From assembly GCF_016653635.2 (NCBI RefSeq), contig NZ_CP067421.1, forward strand, positions 434,001-498,000: a stretch of 64,000 nucleotides of DNA. The letters run 5' to 3'. Position 1 is the first letter of the stretch. Each line of letters opens with the position of its first letter. The notes under the pieces were generated by a model. It was not told where the DNA came from and ran no database searches. It saw only the letters and a list, made by a program, of their open reading frames with translations. Positions 38,203 to 46,910 of this stretch are shown in pieces. The translations under genes and the position numbers were made by a program. This DNA comes from Skermanella sp. TT6. GTDB taxonomy: Bacteria; Pseudomonadota; Alphaproteobacteria; Azospirillales; Azospirillaceae.

Positions 38203-38239
38203 CCTTTTCAAGCCGCCGTCAAGCCCCTCGAACGGGGAA

Positions 38240-38640
38240 GCGCGGTCACGCATAGAACCGACGCGAACAAACGGTAAGCGGACAAAGCCGGAACGTCATG
38301 CGGCCAGGAGGTCGGCTGGAGTGCGCAACGGGCGATAGCTCGGCGTGCCCGGAACCCGCTTTCCGCTCCGGGGACAGTCGCCGGTCGGGTTGATGCGCTG
38401 CCATCAGGGGGGCGCGAGGTGCCCCGGCAATCCGCCGGGGATGTGCTCTCCGCGGGCGCATAGGGTGCCGATGGCCCGCTCCCTGTAGACGGTATTCCAC
38501 AGGATGCTCGTGGCCACGCACGACCAGGCTGAGGCCGCCGGAGCGGTGCCGCTGGGTTTCCGGCGTCTGGTCGGGTAGCGGTCGGAGACGTGGGTGTAGA
38601 AGGAGGCCGCCGGGCCGGATCCTCTGTGCGGGTTGACTGC
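38240..38640 (-). pseudogene. Tn3-family transposase, C-terminal remnant
   Basis: The frame shows SILWNTVYRERAI, then LPGHLAPP, a stop codon at 38404-38406 in place of a coding triplet, then WQRINPTGDCPRSGKR and RPLRTPADLLAA up to the stop at 38296. This matches the conserved end of Tn3 transposases (LWNTVYLERA, LSPLGWEHINLTGDY). Sequence beyond the stop (AACGGTAAGCGGACAAAGCC, about 38268-38287) resembles the inner part of a Tn3 inverted repeat. The rest of the gene is missing. Confidence 0.7.
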
Positions 38641-38767
38641 GCCGGCCACCTTGCCCCGCCAGGCGAGCGGGAAGTGCTGGCTGTCGGAACTGGAAGCTGT
38701 CCCGCCGCCGAAGTTGAACCGCACCGGGTTTACCGGAGGTCCCATTTCTTGAGAGACTGGGGTCATC

Positions 38768-38900
38768 ATGACGAAACAGGCATCACCCGAATACGCCCCT
38801 GAAGTCCGCGAGCGCGCGGTGCGGATGGTGTTCGAGCACGAAGGGGAGCACGCCTCGCAGTGGGTGGCGATCAGCTCGATTTCGGCGAAGATCGGGATGA
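38768..38900 (+). pseudogene. IS3-family OrfA, N-terminal fragment
   Basis: It encodes [20 protein letters not shown] and then the [15 protein letters not shown] segment, matching the orfA of the complete IS3 at 55316-56639, and breaks off at about 38900. The upstream 60 bp (TTACCGGAGG…CTGGGGTCATC) also match, so this is the left end of that IS. Confidence 0.85.
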
Positions 38901-38957
38901 AGCGGAGTCCTGCGGCACCCCGGTCGTCGAAACCTTTGCCGCCGGCCTCCGTCAGGA

Positions 38958-39209
38958 TCAGGCGGCGATGCAGGCCGTCAGCTTGTAACGCAATCTCCAG
39001 AAGACCACGAGAAACACGATATCCATCGGGACCTGGACCCGATTCAGCGTTGTGCCGGTCCGCTCGTTGAACAGACGCCCACAATCCCGGCATCGAATCC
39101 GCCGGAAGCCATGAACCGTTCGCCCTCCCGCTCCGCAGTTGCCGACGGGTGCCAGTGCTGGCCCTCCATGGCGGCTCTCTTGATCCTCAAGATCGGACTG
39201 GGAACCCAT
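38958..39209 (-). pseudogene. Zinc-ribbon transposase N-terminal fragment (IS6/IS1595-like)
   Basis: It reads [20 protein letters not shown] and then [18 protein letters not shown] CxxC pair and the FNERTGT/WRLRYKL pattern are typical of the N-terminus of zinc-ribbon DDE transposases. The catalytic domain is absent. I am unsure of the exact family. Confidence 0.5.
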
Positions 39210-39304
39210 CCACTGAGGGCGCTTTCGGCAAGCCGCCCCGGGAGCTGACAGAACCTATATGGTGTTCTTCTTCGAATTTCAGAGGAACGGCGCTTCTATT
39301 CGCG

Positions 39305-39712
39305 TCAAGTCTTCGTCCAATCCTCCAGCCGCAATCCGGCGATACGCCCGAACTCGGCGGTGTTGTTGGTGACGAGCGGCAGGCCGCGCGCAAGCGCTTG
39401 GCCGGCTATCAGTACGTCATAGGGGCCGATCGGCGTGCCTTGCCGCTTCATGTCCGCCCTGATCTCACCGGCGGCGCGCGCGTCTTCACGATCGAGGTCC
39501 AGAATGGCGATGTCGGTGAAGAGCAGCCGGAGCGTTTCGAGGTTGAAGTCGACCTTCTGGCTTCTGTAAGCGCCGAAGTAGAGTTCATGCGCGACGATCG
39601 CCGATACGGCGAGCGCGCCGGGTTCGGTCGCCTCAACCCGGCGCAACAATGTTTCCGACCGGCGCGTCGTCAACGCGATGACGGCGTTAGTGTCGAGCAG
39701 CCAACCGATCAC
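39305..39712 (-). CDS. vapC: VapC-type PIN-domain toxin
   Basis: This 135-residue ribonuclease toxin has acidic PIN residues at D7 (LLDTNAVIAL), Glu in SAIVAHELYFGA, Asp in PIGPYDVLIAGQA and the TNN motif (LVTNNTAEFGRI). The family cleaves RNA, often initiator tRNA or rRNA. It overlaps the antitoxin gene by four bases. Confidence 0.95.
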   Translation of the reverse strand: MIGWLLDTNAVIALTTRRSETLLRRVEATEPGALAVSAIVAHELYFGAYRSQKVDFNLETLRLLFTDIAILDLDREDARAAGEIRADMKRQGTPIGPYDVLIAGQALARGLPLVTNNTAEFGRIAGLRLEDWTKT

Positions 39713-39969
39713 TGAAACGCCCGGTCGAGATCGGGACGCTCCTGCTGATCGGGCTGCTCGCGGCCCTCGGCCATGAAGTCGTCGCTGAGGCTGCGGTCGA
39801 TGGCCGCGTGCAGCGATGCCCAGCGCCTGGAGGAATCGGCCCTCGGGCGCAGGATCACGGCATCGCCCTCGCGAGAGACTTCGACCTCATCCACGGCGAA
39901 GCGGAAATCCTTCGGCAGCCGGACAGCCTGGGAGTTGCCGGACTGAAAAACCTTGGCGATATGGGGCAT
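39709..39969 (-). CDS. vapB: VapB-type AbrB-fold antitoxin
   Basis: This 86-residue protein has an N-terminal swapped-hairpin DNA-binding domain (VFQSGNSQAVRLPKDFRF, then VEVSREGDAVILRP) and an acidic, flexible C-terminus that would wrap the toxin. AGGAGG precedes the ATG. It should repress its own operon through the palindrome upstream. Confidence 0.95.
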   Translation of the reverse strand: MPHIAKVFQSGNSQAVRLPKDFRFAVDEVEVSREGDAVILRPRADSSRRWASLHAAIDRSLSDDFMAEGREQPDQQERPDLDRAFQ

Positions 39970-39983
39970 GGCAGCCTCCTGTT

Positions 39984-39999
39984 TATACGTGACCGTATA
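39984..39999 (-). promoter_or_regulatory. vapBC operator palindrome
   Basis: TATACG-TGAC-CGTATA is a perfect 6-bp inverted repeat with a 4-bp spacer, 15 bases upstream of the vapB start. Its position matches autoregulated VapBC operators. Confidence 0.8.
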
Positions 40000-40119
40000 T
40001 ACATCTTCACGCCTGCCGATACAAGGCCGCTACGGCTCGGCGCCGCCCAAGGACGCGATGGCCGCTGCGCGCCGGATTGACGATGAGGAGCAGACGATGG
40101 CGATTGCCTTTCGTCTCCA

Positions 40120-40815
40120 ACTCCTCGGTCCGCCGGCGGCCGATCTGGTTGAGTCACGCCGCCCTGGCGACGTGCTCGGTTTGAGCATAGTAGCGTGCTT
40201 CGGCCTCGGCAGGCGGAATGTTGCCGATGGGTTCGAGCAAGCGCCGGTGGTTGAACCAATCCACCCATTCCAGGGTGGCGAACTCGACGGCTTCAAGGTT
40301 GCGCCATGGCCCGCACCGTCGGATCACCTCGGTCTTGTAGAGGCCGTTGATCGTTTCGGCCAGGGCATCATACCGCCTTGGGCGTTAGCTGAAGCTCCGT
40401 AGCTGTCGCCGACGCTGCCGACCGACGGCTCGACACCGGCCTCGGCCAAGTGCTCGGTGTAGCGAATGCTGACATATTGCGGCCCACGATCGCTGTGGTG
40501 GATGAGGCCGCTACCCTTGGCTGGCCGGCGATCATGGAGCGCCTGCTCCCCGCTCCTGGTCGTCCGTCCTCGGGCCGGGCCGTTTCCCCTGGTCGCGCTC
40601 GGCCTTCCGGTTCCGCAGCGTCTCCGCCGTGCAGCCGATCTTCGCCGCGATCGAGCTGATCGCCGCCCACTGCGAGGCGTGCTCCCCCTCGTGATCGAAC
40701 ACCATCCCAACCGCGCGTTTGCGGACTTCAGGGGCGTACTTGGGTGATGCCTGTTTCGTCATGATGACCCCAGTTTCTGAAAAAATGGAGTCTCCGGTAA
40801 ACCCGTCGCGGTTCA
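40120..40815 (-). pseudogene. Degenerate IS3-family element with internal deletion
   Basis: It is related to the complete IS3 at 55316-56639. The left end (TGAACCGCGACGGGTTTACC, read on minus from 40815) and orfA start ([20 protein letters not shown]) are kept. The end of orfA and the first half of orfB are deleted, and orfB resumes at about [20 protein letters not shown]. An about 28-bp insert at 40371-40398 interrupts the DNAL region of orfB, and further frameshifts follow. The right end near 40120-40150 is diverged. Confidence 0.85.
40371..40398. repeat. About 28-bp insert, second occurrence in an unrelated transposase
   Basis: It matches 5474-5501 at 24 of 28 positions without gaps. Compared with the intact IS3 (GGCATTGTCATAGGAATCGCC), five bases are replaced by 31, a net gain of about 26. 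Confidence 0.65.
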
Positions 40816-41302
40816 TCGACCATCCTTGACAGGTTGGTGACAGCTTTCTCTGGTAAGACTCCGCCAACGCAAGGGGTGACCGATGGATCAGCGAACGGCT
40901 GCTCTCGTTCGACCCCTAAACAGAACCATGAATGGAGGACAAAGATGCTGCCCCCGAGGCGCGCTCCCTAGACGAACAACCCATACAGCCTTGCAGAAAC
41001 CCGCAGCAACAGGGGAATCCGGGGCCATCGCTCCAGATCTCATCTGCAACCAGATTTGATCCGGTCCGACCTGCGTCCGCGTGACGCGCCAGCTACAGCC
41101 AGGCGATTTCGCGGCTGTGAACGGATCGTCTTTGTCCGGAGTCCGAGAAGAATTTCGGCCCGTCGAAGCCGGCGCACACGCACGACACTATCCGGAAGCT
41201 CAAACCGGGTCTTCCGACTACGCACGTGCCGAAGGGGCCTCAAGCTCTGGCGCCTTCATCAGCAAGACTTTGATGATGCAGTGATAATCAAGGGAGGACG
41301 AC
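40816..41302. other. Non-coding region upstream of the citrate-lyase-like genes
   Basis: No convincing gene is seen. A ribosome binding site (GGAGGACAAAG) precedes a nine-codon frame, 40945-40971 (eight residues, MLPPRRAP, plus stop), which could be a leader or chance. A 67-residue frame starting with GTG at 41081 and ending just before the next gene has no ribosome binding site. The promoter of the downstream operon is presumably here. Confidence 0.4.
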
Positions 41303-42586
41303 ATGCAGGTCACGGGCATGCTGCACGGCTCCAGGCTGCTGCAGTTCGCCGGGTTCCCCACCTCCGAGGTGCTGGGACCGGCCGCGAGCGAGGGCGAGAT
41401 CAAGGACCTGATCAGCCGCCACGGCTCCGTGTTCATCAAGCCGGTCTTCAAAGGCGGCGTCGGCAAGAAGGGCAAGGCCGGCCTGCTCGGCCGGGCCAAG
41501 GACCTTCAGACGGCGCTCAAGGAAAAAGAACGTCTTTATTTTGCCGAGCATAGGGTCGGCAACAATCTCTACAAGGCCAACGGCGTGACCTTCGAGGGTG
41601 CCGTTCCGGCAGAGCACGAGATCTACTTCTCCATCACGGACAGCACCCGGTTCCGCGCGCCGACCATGACGCTCACCCATCACGGCGGCATCGATATCGA
41701 AGAGCTGGACAAGAGCCTGGTGGCGAGCATCCCCTTCGATCCCTTGACCGGTCTCAAGGCATTCGTGGTCGCCAATGCCCTGACGGAACTGAACGCGCCC
41801 AAGCAGATCATCTCGCCGCTGGTCCAGCAGCTGCCCAAGCTCTGGGAGCTGTTCCACAATTTCGGCATGACCACGCTCGAGCTGAACCCGATCCGCATGC
41901 GTCCGGACCGCCAGGGCCGATTGACGCCGGTCGCCTGCGACTTCAAGTGCGGCTTCGACCGGGACGACCCGCGCTGGAACCGGCTGAACCTGCCGAACGA
42001 CCTGTTCGCCGTGGACTACTCGGATTTCGAGCAGGAGATCAACCAGCTCCGGACGTACCAGGGCCAGAGCGACGTCTACGTCATCAACTCGGCGGGCACG
42101 ATCCTGGCCCCCACCTTCGGCGGCGGCGCCAACTCGATGGTCACCGAGATGCTGGGCGACAACGCCATCATCTCCTCCGACTTCGGCGGCAATCCGCCCT
42201 ACGAGAAGATGCGCGAGGTGGCACGCATCTGCTTCAAGCACTGGCTCAAGCAGACCGACGTGCTGTTCATCATCGGCGGCAAGTCGAACAACACCGACAT
42301 CTTCGAGACCTTCCGCGCCATTGCCGACGCGCTGCGCGAGCACTTCAGCAAGAACGGCCCGACGCCGCTCTACGTCGTGGTCGGCCGCGGCGGTCCGAAC
42401 CTGGTGCGCGGCATGGGCGCCCTGCGCGACACCCTGGAGGCGCTCGGGATTCCCTATCACATCTTCGGTTTCGACAGCGACATGAGCGAGGTCGTCGGCT
42501 TCGCCCGTCGGATCGACGAGTGGATGAAGTCGGGCGGACGCGAGCAGATCGAAGCGTCTTTCAAGGGCTCCCGCGCAGCCGCGTAA
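41303..42586 (+). CDS. ATP-citrate-lyase-type subunit, ATP-grasp/CoA-ligase half
   Basis: This 427-residue protein resembles the beta subunit of succinyl-CoA synthetase and the matching half of ATP-citrate lyase. The ATP-grasp part spans about residues 1-235 (FIKPVFKGGVGKKGKAGLL with the ATP-contacting Lys; TTLELNPIRM with metal-ligand Glu/Asn) and the ligase-CoA domain about 250-420 (TFGGGANSMVTEMLGD, the glycine-rich turn that receives the phosphohistidine). GGGAGGACGAC before the ATG is a strong ribosome binding site. It lies 27 bp before the large subunit and clearly forms a pair with it. The two-gene arrangement recalls the diverged (type II) ATP-citrate lyase described in Magnetococcus; a citryl- or malyl-CoA synthetase role is also possible. 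Confidence 0.8.
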   Translation: MQVTGMLHGSRLLQFAGFPTSEVLGPAASEGEIKDLISRHGSVFIKPVFKGGVGKKGKAGLLGRAKDLQTALKEKERLYFAEHRVGNNLYKANGVTFEGAVPAEHEIYFSITDSTRFRAPTMTLTHHGGIDIEELDKSLVASIPFDPLTGLKAFVVANALTELNAPKQIISPLVQQLPKLWELFHNFGMTTLELNPIRMRPDRQGRLTPVACDFKCGFDRDDPRWNRLNLPNDLFAVDYSDFEQEINQLRTYQGQSDVYVINSAGTILAPTFGGGANSMVTEMLGDNAIISSDFGGNPPYEKMREVARICFKHWLKQTDVLFIIGGKSNNTDIFETFRAIADALREHFSKNGPTPLYVVVGRGGPNLVRGMGALRDTLEALGIPYHIFGFDSDMSEVVGFARRIDEWMKSGGREQIEASFKGSRAAA

Positions 42587-42613
42587 ACCAAGTTTGGTTC
42601 AGGAGGAAATGCC

Positions 42614-45322
42614 GTGTTCAAGCAAGGCATCGGCGACTTCAAATACTATGTCGGCATCAACTCGCTGTCACAGATCGCGACGCGTCAGGACCGGGTCTGC
42701 GTCCTGAACATACTCGGCGGCGAGTCCAAGGACGTGACGCCCGTAGGCCATGTGTATTCCGGTGGCAACGTGGTGTTCGGCACCTCGCCCGGTCGGAGCG
42801 GGCAGGTGCTGGAAACATCGCTCGGGCCGATCCCGGTCTACAACAGCGTGCGCGAGGGCCTGGAGGCGGGACACCGCTTCAATTGCGGCGTCATCTACCT
42901 GCCGCCGTCGGCGGCACGCGACGGCGTTGCCGAACTGATCCGGGTTAACCCGGAACTCGACAAGATCTTCATCGTCACGGAGAAGCTGTCGGTCCACGAC
43001 AGCCGCGAGATCCGGGCGATGGGCCAGCAGAACGGCATCGACATCTTCGGCGGCAACAGCTTAGGGGTCGCCGATGCCTGGAACCAGGTGCGGATCGGTG
43101 GCGCCCTGGGCGGCGACAGTCCGGCCGAGGCGCTCAAGAAGGGCTCGATCGCCATTCTGTCCAACTCCGGCAACTTCACCACGACGATCGCGACCTATCT
43201 GCGGATGGCGGGCTGGGGAACGACTACCGCGATTTCCAGCGGCAAGGACATCTACATCCACTACGCCGCCCCCGAGTTCGCCTTCGCCCTGGCCAACGAC
43301 GCCCGCAGCAAGGCCGCCGTGCTGTATTCCGAGCCGGGCGGCCACTACGAACTGGAAGCCGACTTCAACAAGCCGGTGGTGGCCTGCGTCGTCGGTCGGT
43401 GGAAGGGCAAGCTGACACGTGCCGTCGGGCATGCGGGGGCCATGGCGGGCGGCGACGATGATGCCGGCGCCAAGGAACAGTGGTTCATGGCGAAATTCGG
43501 CGTCGATGGCATCTTCACGCCCGACAACCCCGTGTTCTCCGCACGTGGCGCCGTGGTGACCAACATCGCCCACATCCCGGCGGCGCTGACCGCGGTGATG
43601 CGCGAGAATGCCACCCGGCCGGACTTCGAGCCCGAGGGGAGCCTGGCACTCAAACCGTGGTTCGCCTCGACCCGGGGTATCGGCCTGCCGAAGGATCTCG
43701 ACCTGCCGGTGGTCGAGGCGGTCGCTCCCTACGATGAGCAGATCGCCCAACTCAATCGGCAGGTCGGATCGGTGTTCCCGCGGCAGTCCCTGAAGGACGC
43801 CTCTGGCGCATCGCAGCTCGATCCCAAGACCCAGGTCGCCACCCTGCACGGGGTGTCGATGCTCGATGCCGCCCAGTACCCGCTCGAGACCAACATCGCC
43901 CTGGCGCTGGTTCATGAGGCGGGTGGAGAGAACGACCGGGCGCTGGTCAATGTGGCGGTCGGTTCGGCCCTCAACCTGCACGGAAGTACCGTGCTGGCGG
44001 CGGCCCAGGCTGCCCGCGACGATGACAACGCGCCCAACGCCGTCCTGGCCGCCGCCGCCTGCCTGGTCGGCCCCAAGCGGATGGAGCCCGCGCGCCGCGC
44101 GGCCAAGCTTCTCGTCGAGCGGTTCTCCGAGGCTGGCCTGAAGGACGCTCTGGATGAGGATTTCGACTTCACTTCGGTGATCCTGGACGAAGAGGCACGC
44201 TCCCTGCTGGTTGGCGGCCAGCCGGACGCACGGGCTGAAGCCATGCTGAAAGGCTTGCGGGAGCGGGGAGGCCGGTCCGCCTTTGCGCGTTACATCGAGA
44301 GCCTCGACGCCCATCCGACCGCGGATGGCGCGCTGGCCGCGATCGCAGTGACGCTCGCCTGGGGGCCGCTGATGCGCCGGCGCATTTCCCGGCTCACGGT
44401 CGAGAACCTGCCCTGGTGGATGAGTCTGTTCGGCACCCTTCTGGGCGCCTCGGTCGAGGCCGACCGGCACGAGGCGGAGCGGTTCTGCGGCGTTCCGAAC
44501 GACGACATCCTGGGTCGCCGCTCGCTGACGGAGGTTGCATACCTGGCGCTGCTGGGGCAGGAGGGCAGGCGTGAGGACCTGTTCGCCTTCCAGACCCTGA
44601 TCGGCCTGCTGCTGACCGGCAACGGCCCGGGCGCCATCAGCATCCAAGGGGTCAAGGGAGCGGTGTCGGCTGACGGTCCGGAGTCGCCGGAACGGGTGCA
44701 GCTCAACAAGGCCCTGGTCGGGTTTCTGTCCCACTGCGGCTACGCCCATGGCGGCAACGGCTACGAGGGCATCGCCTTCCTGCTCGAACAGTTCCGCGAT
44801 GCCGGTCTGGAAAACCCGGCGGACCCGAACCACGGGCTGGACCTGAAGGCGCTGGCCAAGCGCTACACGGACGAATACGCACGTTACAAGTCCGACCGGA
44901 AGAATTCGGGCAACCTGGACATCCAGAAGATCCCCGGGGTCAACCACCCGGTGTTCAAGGACAAGCCAGTCAACCATGACCCCCGCGAGGTGTTCATCTG
45001 GAACCTGATGCGGGGCCGCGGCGAGTACAACGTCTTCCACGACTACTACCGCGCCCTGGTGCAGGCCCTGTTCGATGCCGGCGTTTCCCGCACCGTCTAC
45101 TGCGTCAACATCGACGCGGTGATCGCGGCGCTGCTGCTGAAGATCCTGTGGCAGCCCTACCGCAGCGGCACCTGTCCGGCCTCGGCGCTGGAGACGGCGG
45201 CGTTCACGCTGTTCCTCTACGCCCGCATGGTCGGAAGCGCCGCCGAAGCCGACGACCACCTGAACCGGGGCCGCAACATGGACACCCGCACCCCGGCTTC
45301 GCAATGCAGGTTCGTCGCCTGA
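42614..45322 (+). CDS. ATP-citrate-lyase-type subunit, CoA-binding plus citrate-synthase-like halves
   Basis: This 902-residue protein is in two parts. Residues 1 to about 320 form the CoA-binding/ligase-alpha region with S183NSGNF and the phosphohistidine loop AVGHAGAMAGG (His273). Residues about 400-890 resemble citrate synthase and the lyase half of ATP-citrate lyase: HGGNGYEG with His712 and VNIDAVIAALLL with Asp834, the expected catalytic pair. The first active-site His of citrate synthases (HGPA in typical lyases) appears here as Asn670 in TGNGPGAIS. Together with the upstream subunit it should couple ATP hydrolysis to formation and cleavage of an acyl-CoA, most likely citryl-CoA to acetyl-CoA and oxaloacetate. 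The ribosome binding site is AGGAGG. The long open frame on the opposite strand is a composition artefact. Confidence 0.8.
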   Translation: MFKQGIGDFKYYVGINSLSQIATRQDRVCVLNILGGESKDVTPVGHVYSGGNVVFGTSPGRSGQVLETSLGPIPVYNSVREGLEAGHRFNCGVIYLPPSAARDGVAELIRVNPELDKIFIVTEKLSVHDSREIRAMGQQNGIDIFGGNSLGVADAWNQVRIGGALGGDSPAEALKKGSIAILSNSGNFTTTIATYLRMAGWGTTTAISSGKDIYIHYAAPEFAFALANDARSKAAVLYSEPGGHYELEADFNKPVVACVVGRWKGKLTRAVGHAGAMAGGDDDAGAKEQWFMAKFGVDGIFTPDNPVFSARGAVVTNIAHIPAALTAVMRENATRPDFEPEGSLALKPWFASTRGIGLPKDLDLPVVEAVAPYDEQIAQLNRQVGSVFPRQSLKDASGASQLDPKTQVATLHGVSMLDAAQYPLETNIALALVHEAGGENDRALVNVAVGSALNLHGSTVLAAAQAARDDDNAPNAVLAAAACLVGPKRMEPARRAAKLLVERFSEAGLKDALDEDFDFTSVILDEEARSLLVGGQPDARAEAMLKGLRERGGRSAFARYIESLDAHPTADGALAAIAVTLAWGPLMRRRISRLTVENLPWWMSLFGTLLGASVEADRHEAERFCGVPNDDILGRRSLTEVAYLALLGQEGRREDLFAFQTLIGLLLTGNGPGAISIQGVKGAVSADGPESPERVQLNKALVGFLSHCGYAHGGNGYEGIAFLLEQFRDAGLENPADPNHGLDLKALAKRYTDEYARYKSDRKNSGNLDIQKIPGVNHPVFKDKPVNHDPREVFIWNLMRGRGEYNVFHDYYRALVQALFDAGVSRTVYCVNIDAVIAALLLKILWQPYRSGTCPASALETAAFTLFLYARMVGSAAEADDHLNRGRNMDTRTPASQCRFVA

Positions 45323-45498
45323 CCTGAACAGCGACACTAAAACGTGCCGGAAGGAGAAGTCATGCCATTGCGCGCAGCAATACCTGACGGTCCGGGTCGG
45401 CACGACGAATAGACTTTCCAACCTTGAGATCTCGGTCGCCGACCACCGGTCGGTTGCCGGCCTATCGCCCAGAACAGAACATCTTCGGAGGAACTCCT

Positions 45499-46470
45499 AT
45501 GCGTACGTTGTTCGCCACCACCGCAATCGCCCTTCTCGTCTCCGCCGGACCGCTCCAGGCCTTCGAGCCCTCCAGGCCTGAGTGCATCGCACCGGCACAG
45601 CCGGGAGGCGGGTTCGACCTGACCTGCAGGATCGCGGCCGAGGCCCTGATCGAAGGAGGTCACATCACGCGCCCGATGCAGGTCAGCTTCATGCCGGGGG
45701 GCATCGGCGCCATCGCCTACAACGCGATGAACACGACCCGCGCGGAGGATGAGAATGCCATCGTCGCCTTTTCCGGCGGCTCGCTGCTCAACCTCGCATT
45801 GGGCAAGTTCGGCAAATTCGACCAGGACGACGCGCGCTGGGTGGGCTCCGTCGGTACCGACTATGGCGCCGTCGTGGTCCGGGCCGATGCCCCCTGGGCG
45901 TCGCTGGCCGAACTGAGTGAAGCGATCAAGAAGGATCCCAAAAAGATCGTGATCGGTGCCGGCGGCACGGTCGGCAGCCAGGACTGGATGAAGGCGGCGC
46001 TCCTGGTCAAGTCGGTCGGCGTCGATCCCAGGCAGATGCGCTATGTCGCCTTCGAGGGCGGCGGCGAGTCCTCGACCAATCTGCTGGGAGGTCATATCCA
46101 GGTCTACACCGGCGACATCTCGGAGCAGCAGGCCAATCTCGAAGCCGGTCTCGTGCGCGTACTGGCGGTGATGGCGCCCGAACGCCTGCCCGCCCCGTTC
46201 GACCAGATCAAGACAGCCAAGGAGGAGGGACTCGATCTGGAATGGGAGATCATCCGCGGCTACTACATGGGTCCGAAGGTCAGCGACGAGGCCTATCGGT
46301 GGTGGGTCGAGACCTTCGAGAAAATGCACCAGGAGCCGAACTTCGCCCAGGTGCGGACGGACAAGGGACTGTTCGAGTTCTCGCTCGCCGGCGATGAGCT
46401 GGATGCCTACGTGAAGCGGCAGGTGGGCGAGTATCGCGAGTTGGCCAAGGAAATGGGACTCGTGAAGTGA
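45499..46470 (+). CDS. tctC: Tripartite tricarboxylate transporter, TctC solute-binding protein
   Basis: This protein of about 323 residues has a signal peptide (MRTLFATTAIALLVSAGPLQA) and the Bug/TctC fold: the PAQPGGGFDLTCR loop that grips the carboxylate near the N-terminus and KIVIGAGGTVGSQDW in the second lobe. It binds substrate in the periplasm and hands it to TctAB. The start is set by CGGAGGAACTCCT before the ATG at 45499, although the frame is open further upstream. It begins 176 bp after the lyase gene and is probably in the same operon. Confidence 0.92.
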   Translation: MRTLFATTAIALLVSAGPLQAFEPSRPECIAPAQPGGGFDLTCRIAAEALIEGGHITRPMQVSFMPGGIGAIAYNAMNTTRAEDENAIVAFSGGSLLNLALGKFGKFDQDDARWVGSVGTDYGAVVVRADAPWASLAELSEAIKKDPKKIVIGAGGTVGSQDWMKAALLVKSVGVDPRQMRYVAFEGGGESSTNLLGGHIQVYTGDISEQQANLEAGLVRVLAVMAPERLPAPFDQIKTAKEEGLDLEWEIIRGYYMGPKVSDEAYRWWVETFEKMHQEPNFAQVRTDKGLFEFSLAGDELDAYVKRQVGEYRELAKEMGLVK

Positions 46471-46898
46471 GCGACCGCATCTTCAGCGTCGCCTTGCTGG
46501 CCATAACCGCGATCTATGCGGTCATGGCCATCTCCATCGAGGTTCCGTTCCAGTACGAGCCGCTCGGGCCCCAAGCCTGGCCGATACTCCTCGCGATCGT
46601 CGTCGGTATCTGCGGCGTCATAGTCCTGGTGCGGCCGGACGCCGAACCGGAATGGCCGCCGCGGACGGTCCTGAGGCGGGCCGTCATCCTGCTCGTCGGG
46701 CTGGTGCTTTACGCGGTCCTGCTGGAGCCGCTCGGATTCATGATCACGACCACGCTGGTCTGCGGCACCTTCGCCCTGATGCTCGGCGCGCCGAAGATCC
46801 CGGCCGTCGTGTTCGCCCTCGTCATGGGGGTGCCGGGTTAGTGGCTCTGGACCTCGGCTCTGCAGCTCAATCTTCCGCTTGGCGCCATCTTCCATTAG
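46467..46898 (+). pseudogene. tctB: Tripartite tricarboxylate transporter small subunit TctB, with in-frame amber codon
   Basis: The GTG start overlaps the tctC stop (GTGA). About 124 residues with four hydrophobic helices are followed by TAG at 46839-46841. The same frame then continues with WLWTSALQLNLPLGAIFH to a second TAG at 46896-46898; LQLNLPLG is the usual C-terminus of TctB proteins. The gene therefore carries a nonsense codon removing the last 18 residues, part of the final helix. The truncated protein may be weak or dead; suppression or a sequencing error is possible. The role is the small membrane subunit that pairs with TctA. Confidence 0.82.
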
Positions 46899-46910
46899 AG
46901 GTCGCACGAC

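Noticed and set aside
40371-40398. The about 28-bp insert considered as an integron attC core
   Set aside because: GTTAGCT does not fit the GTTRRRY core, there is no partner core at the other end and no integron integrase in the window.
40945-40971. Nine-codon leader frame upstream of the citrate-lyase-like genes
   Set aside because: A good ribosome binding site precedes it, but there is no attenuator hairpin or regulatory codon run; too little to call it a leader peptide.
43061-45421. Very long minus-strand open frame (786 residues) opposite the citrate-lyase-like gene
   Set aside because: It is a GC-rich shadow of the plus-strand gene; no domain, no ribosome binding site, composition dominated by Arg, Gly and His.
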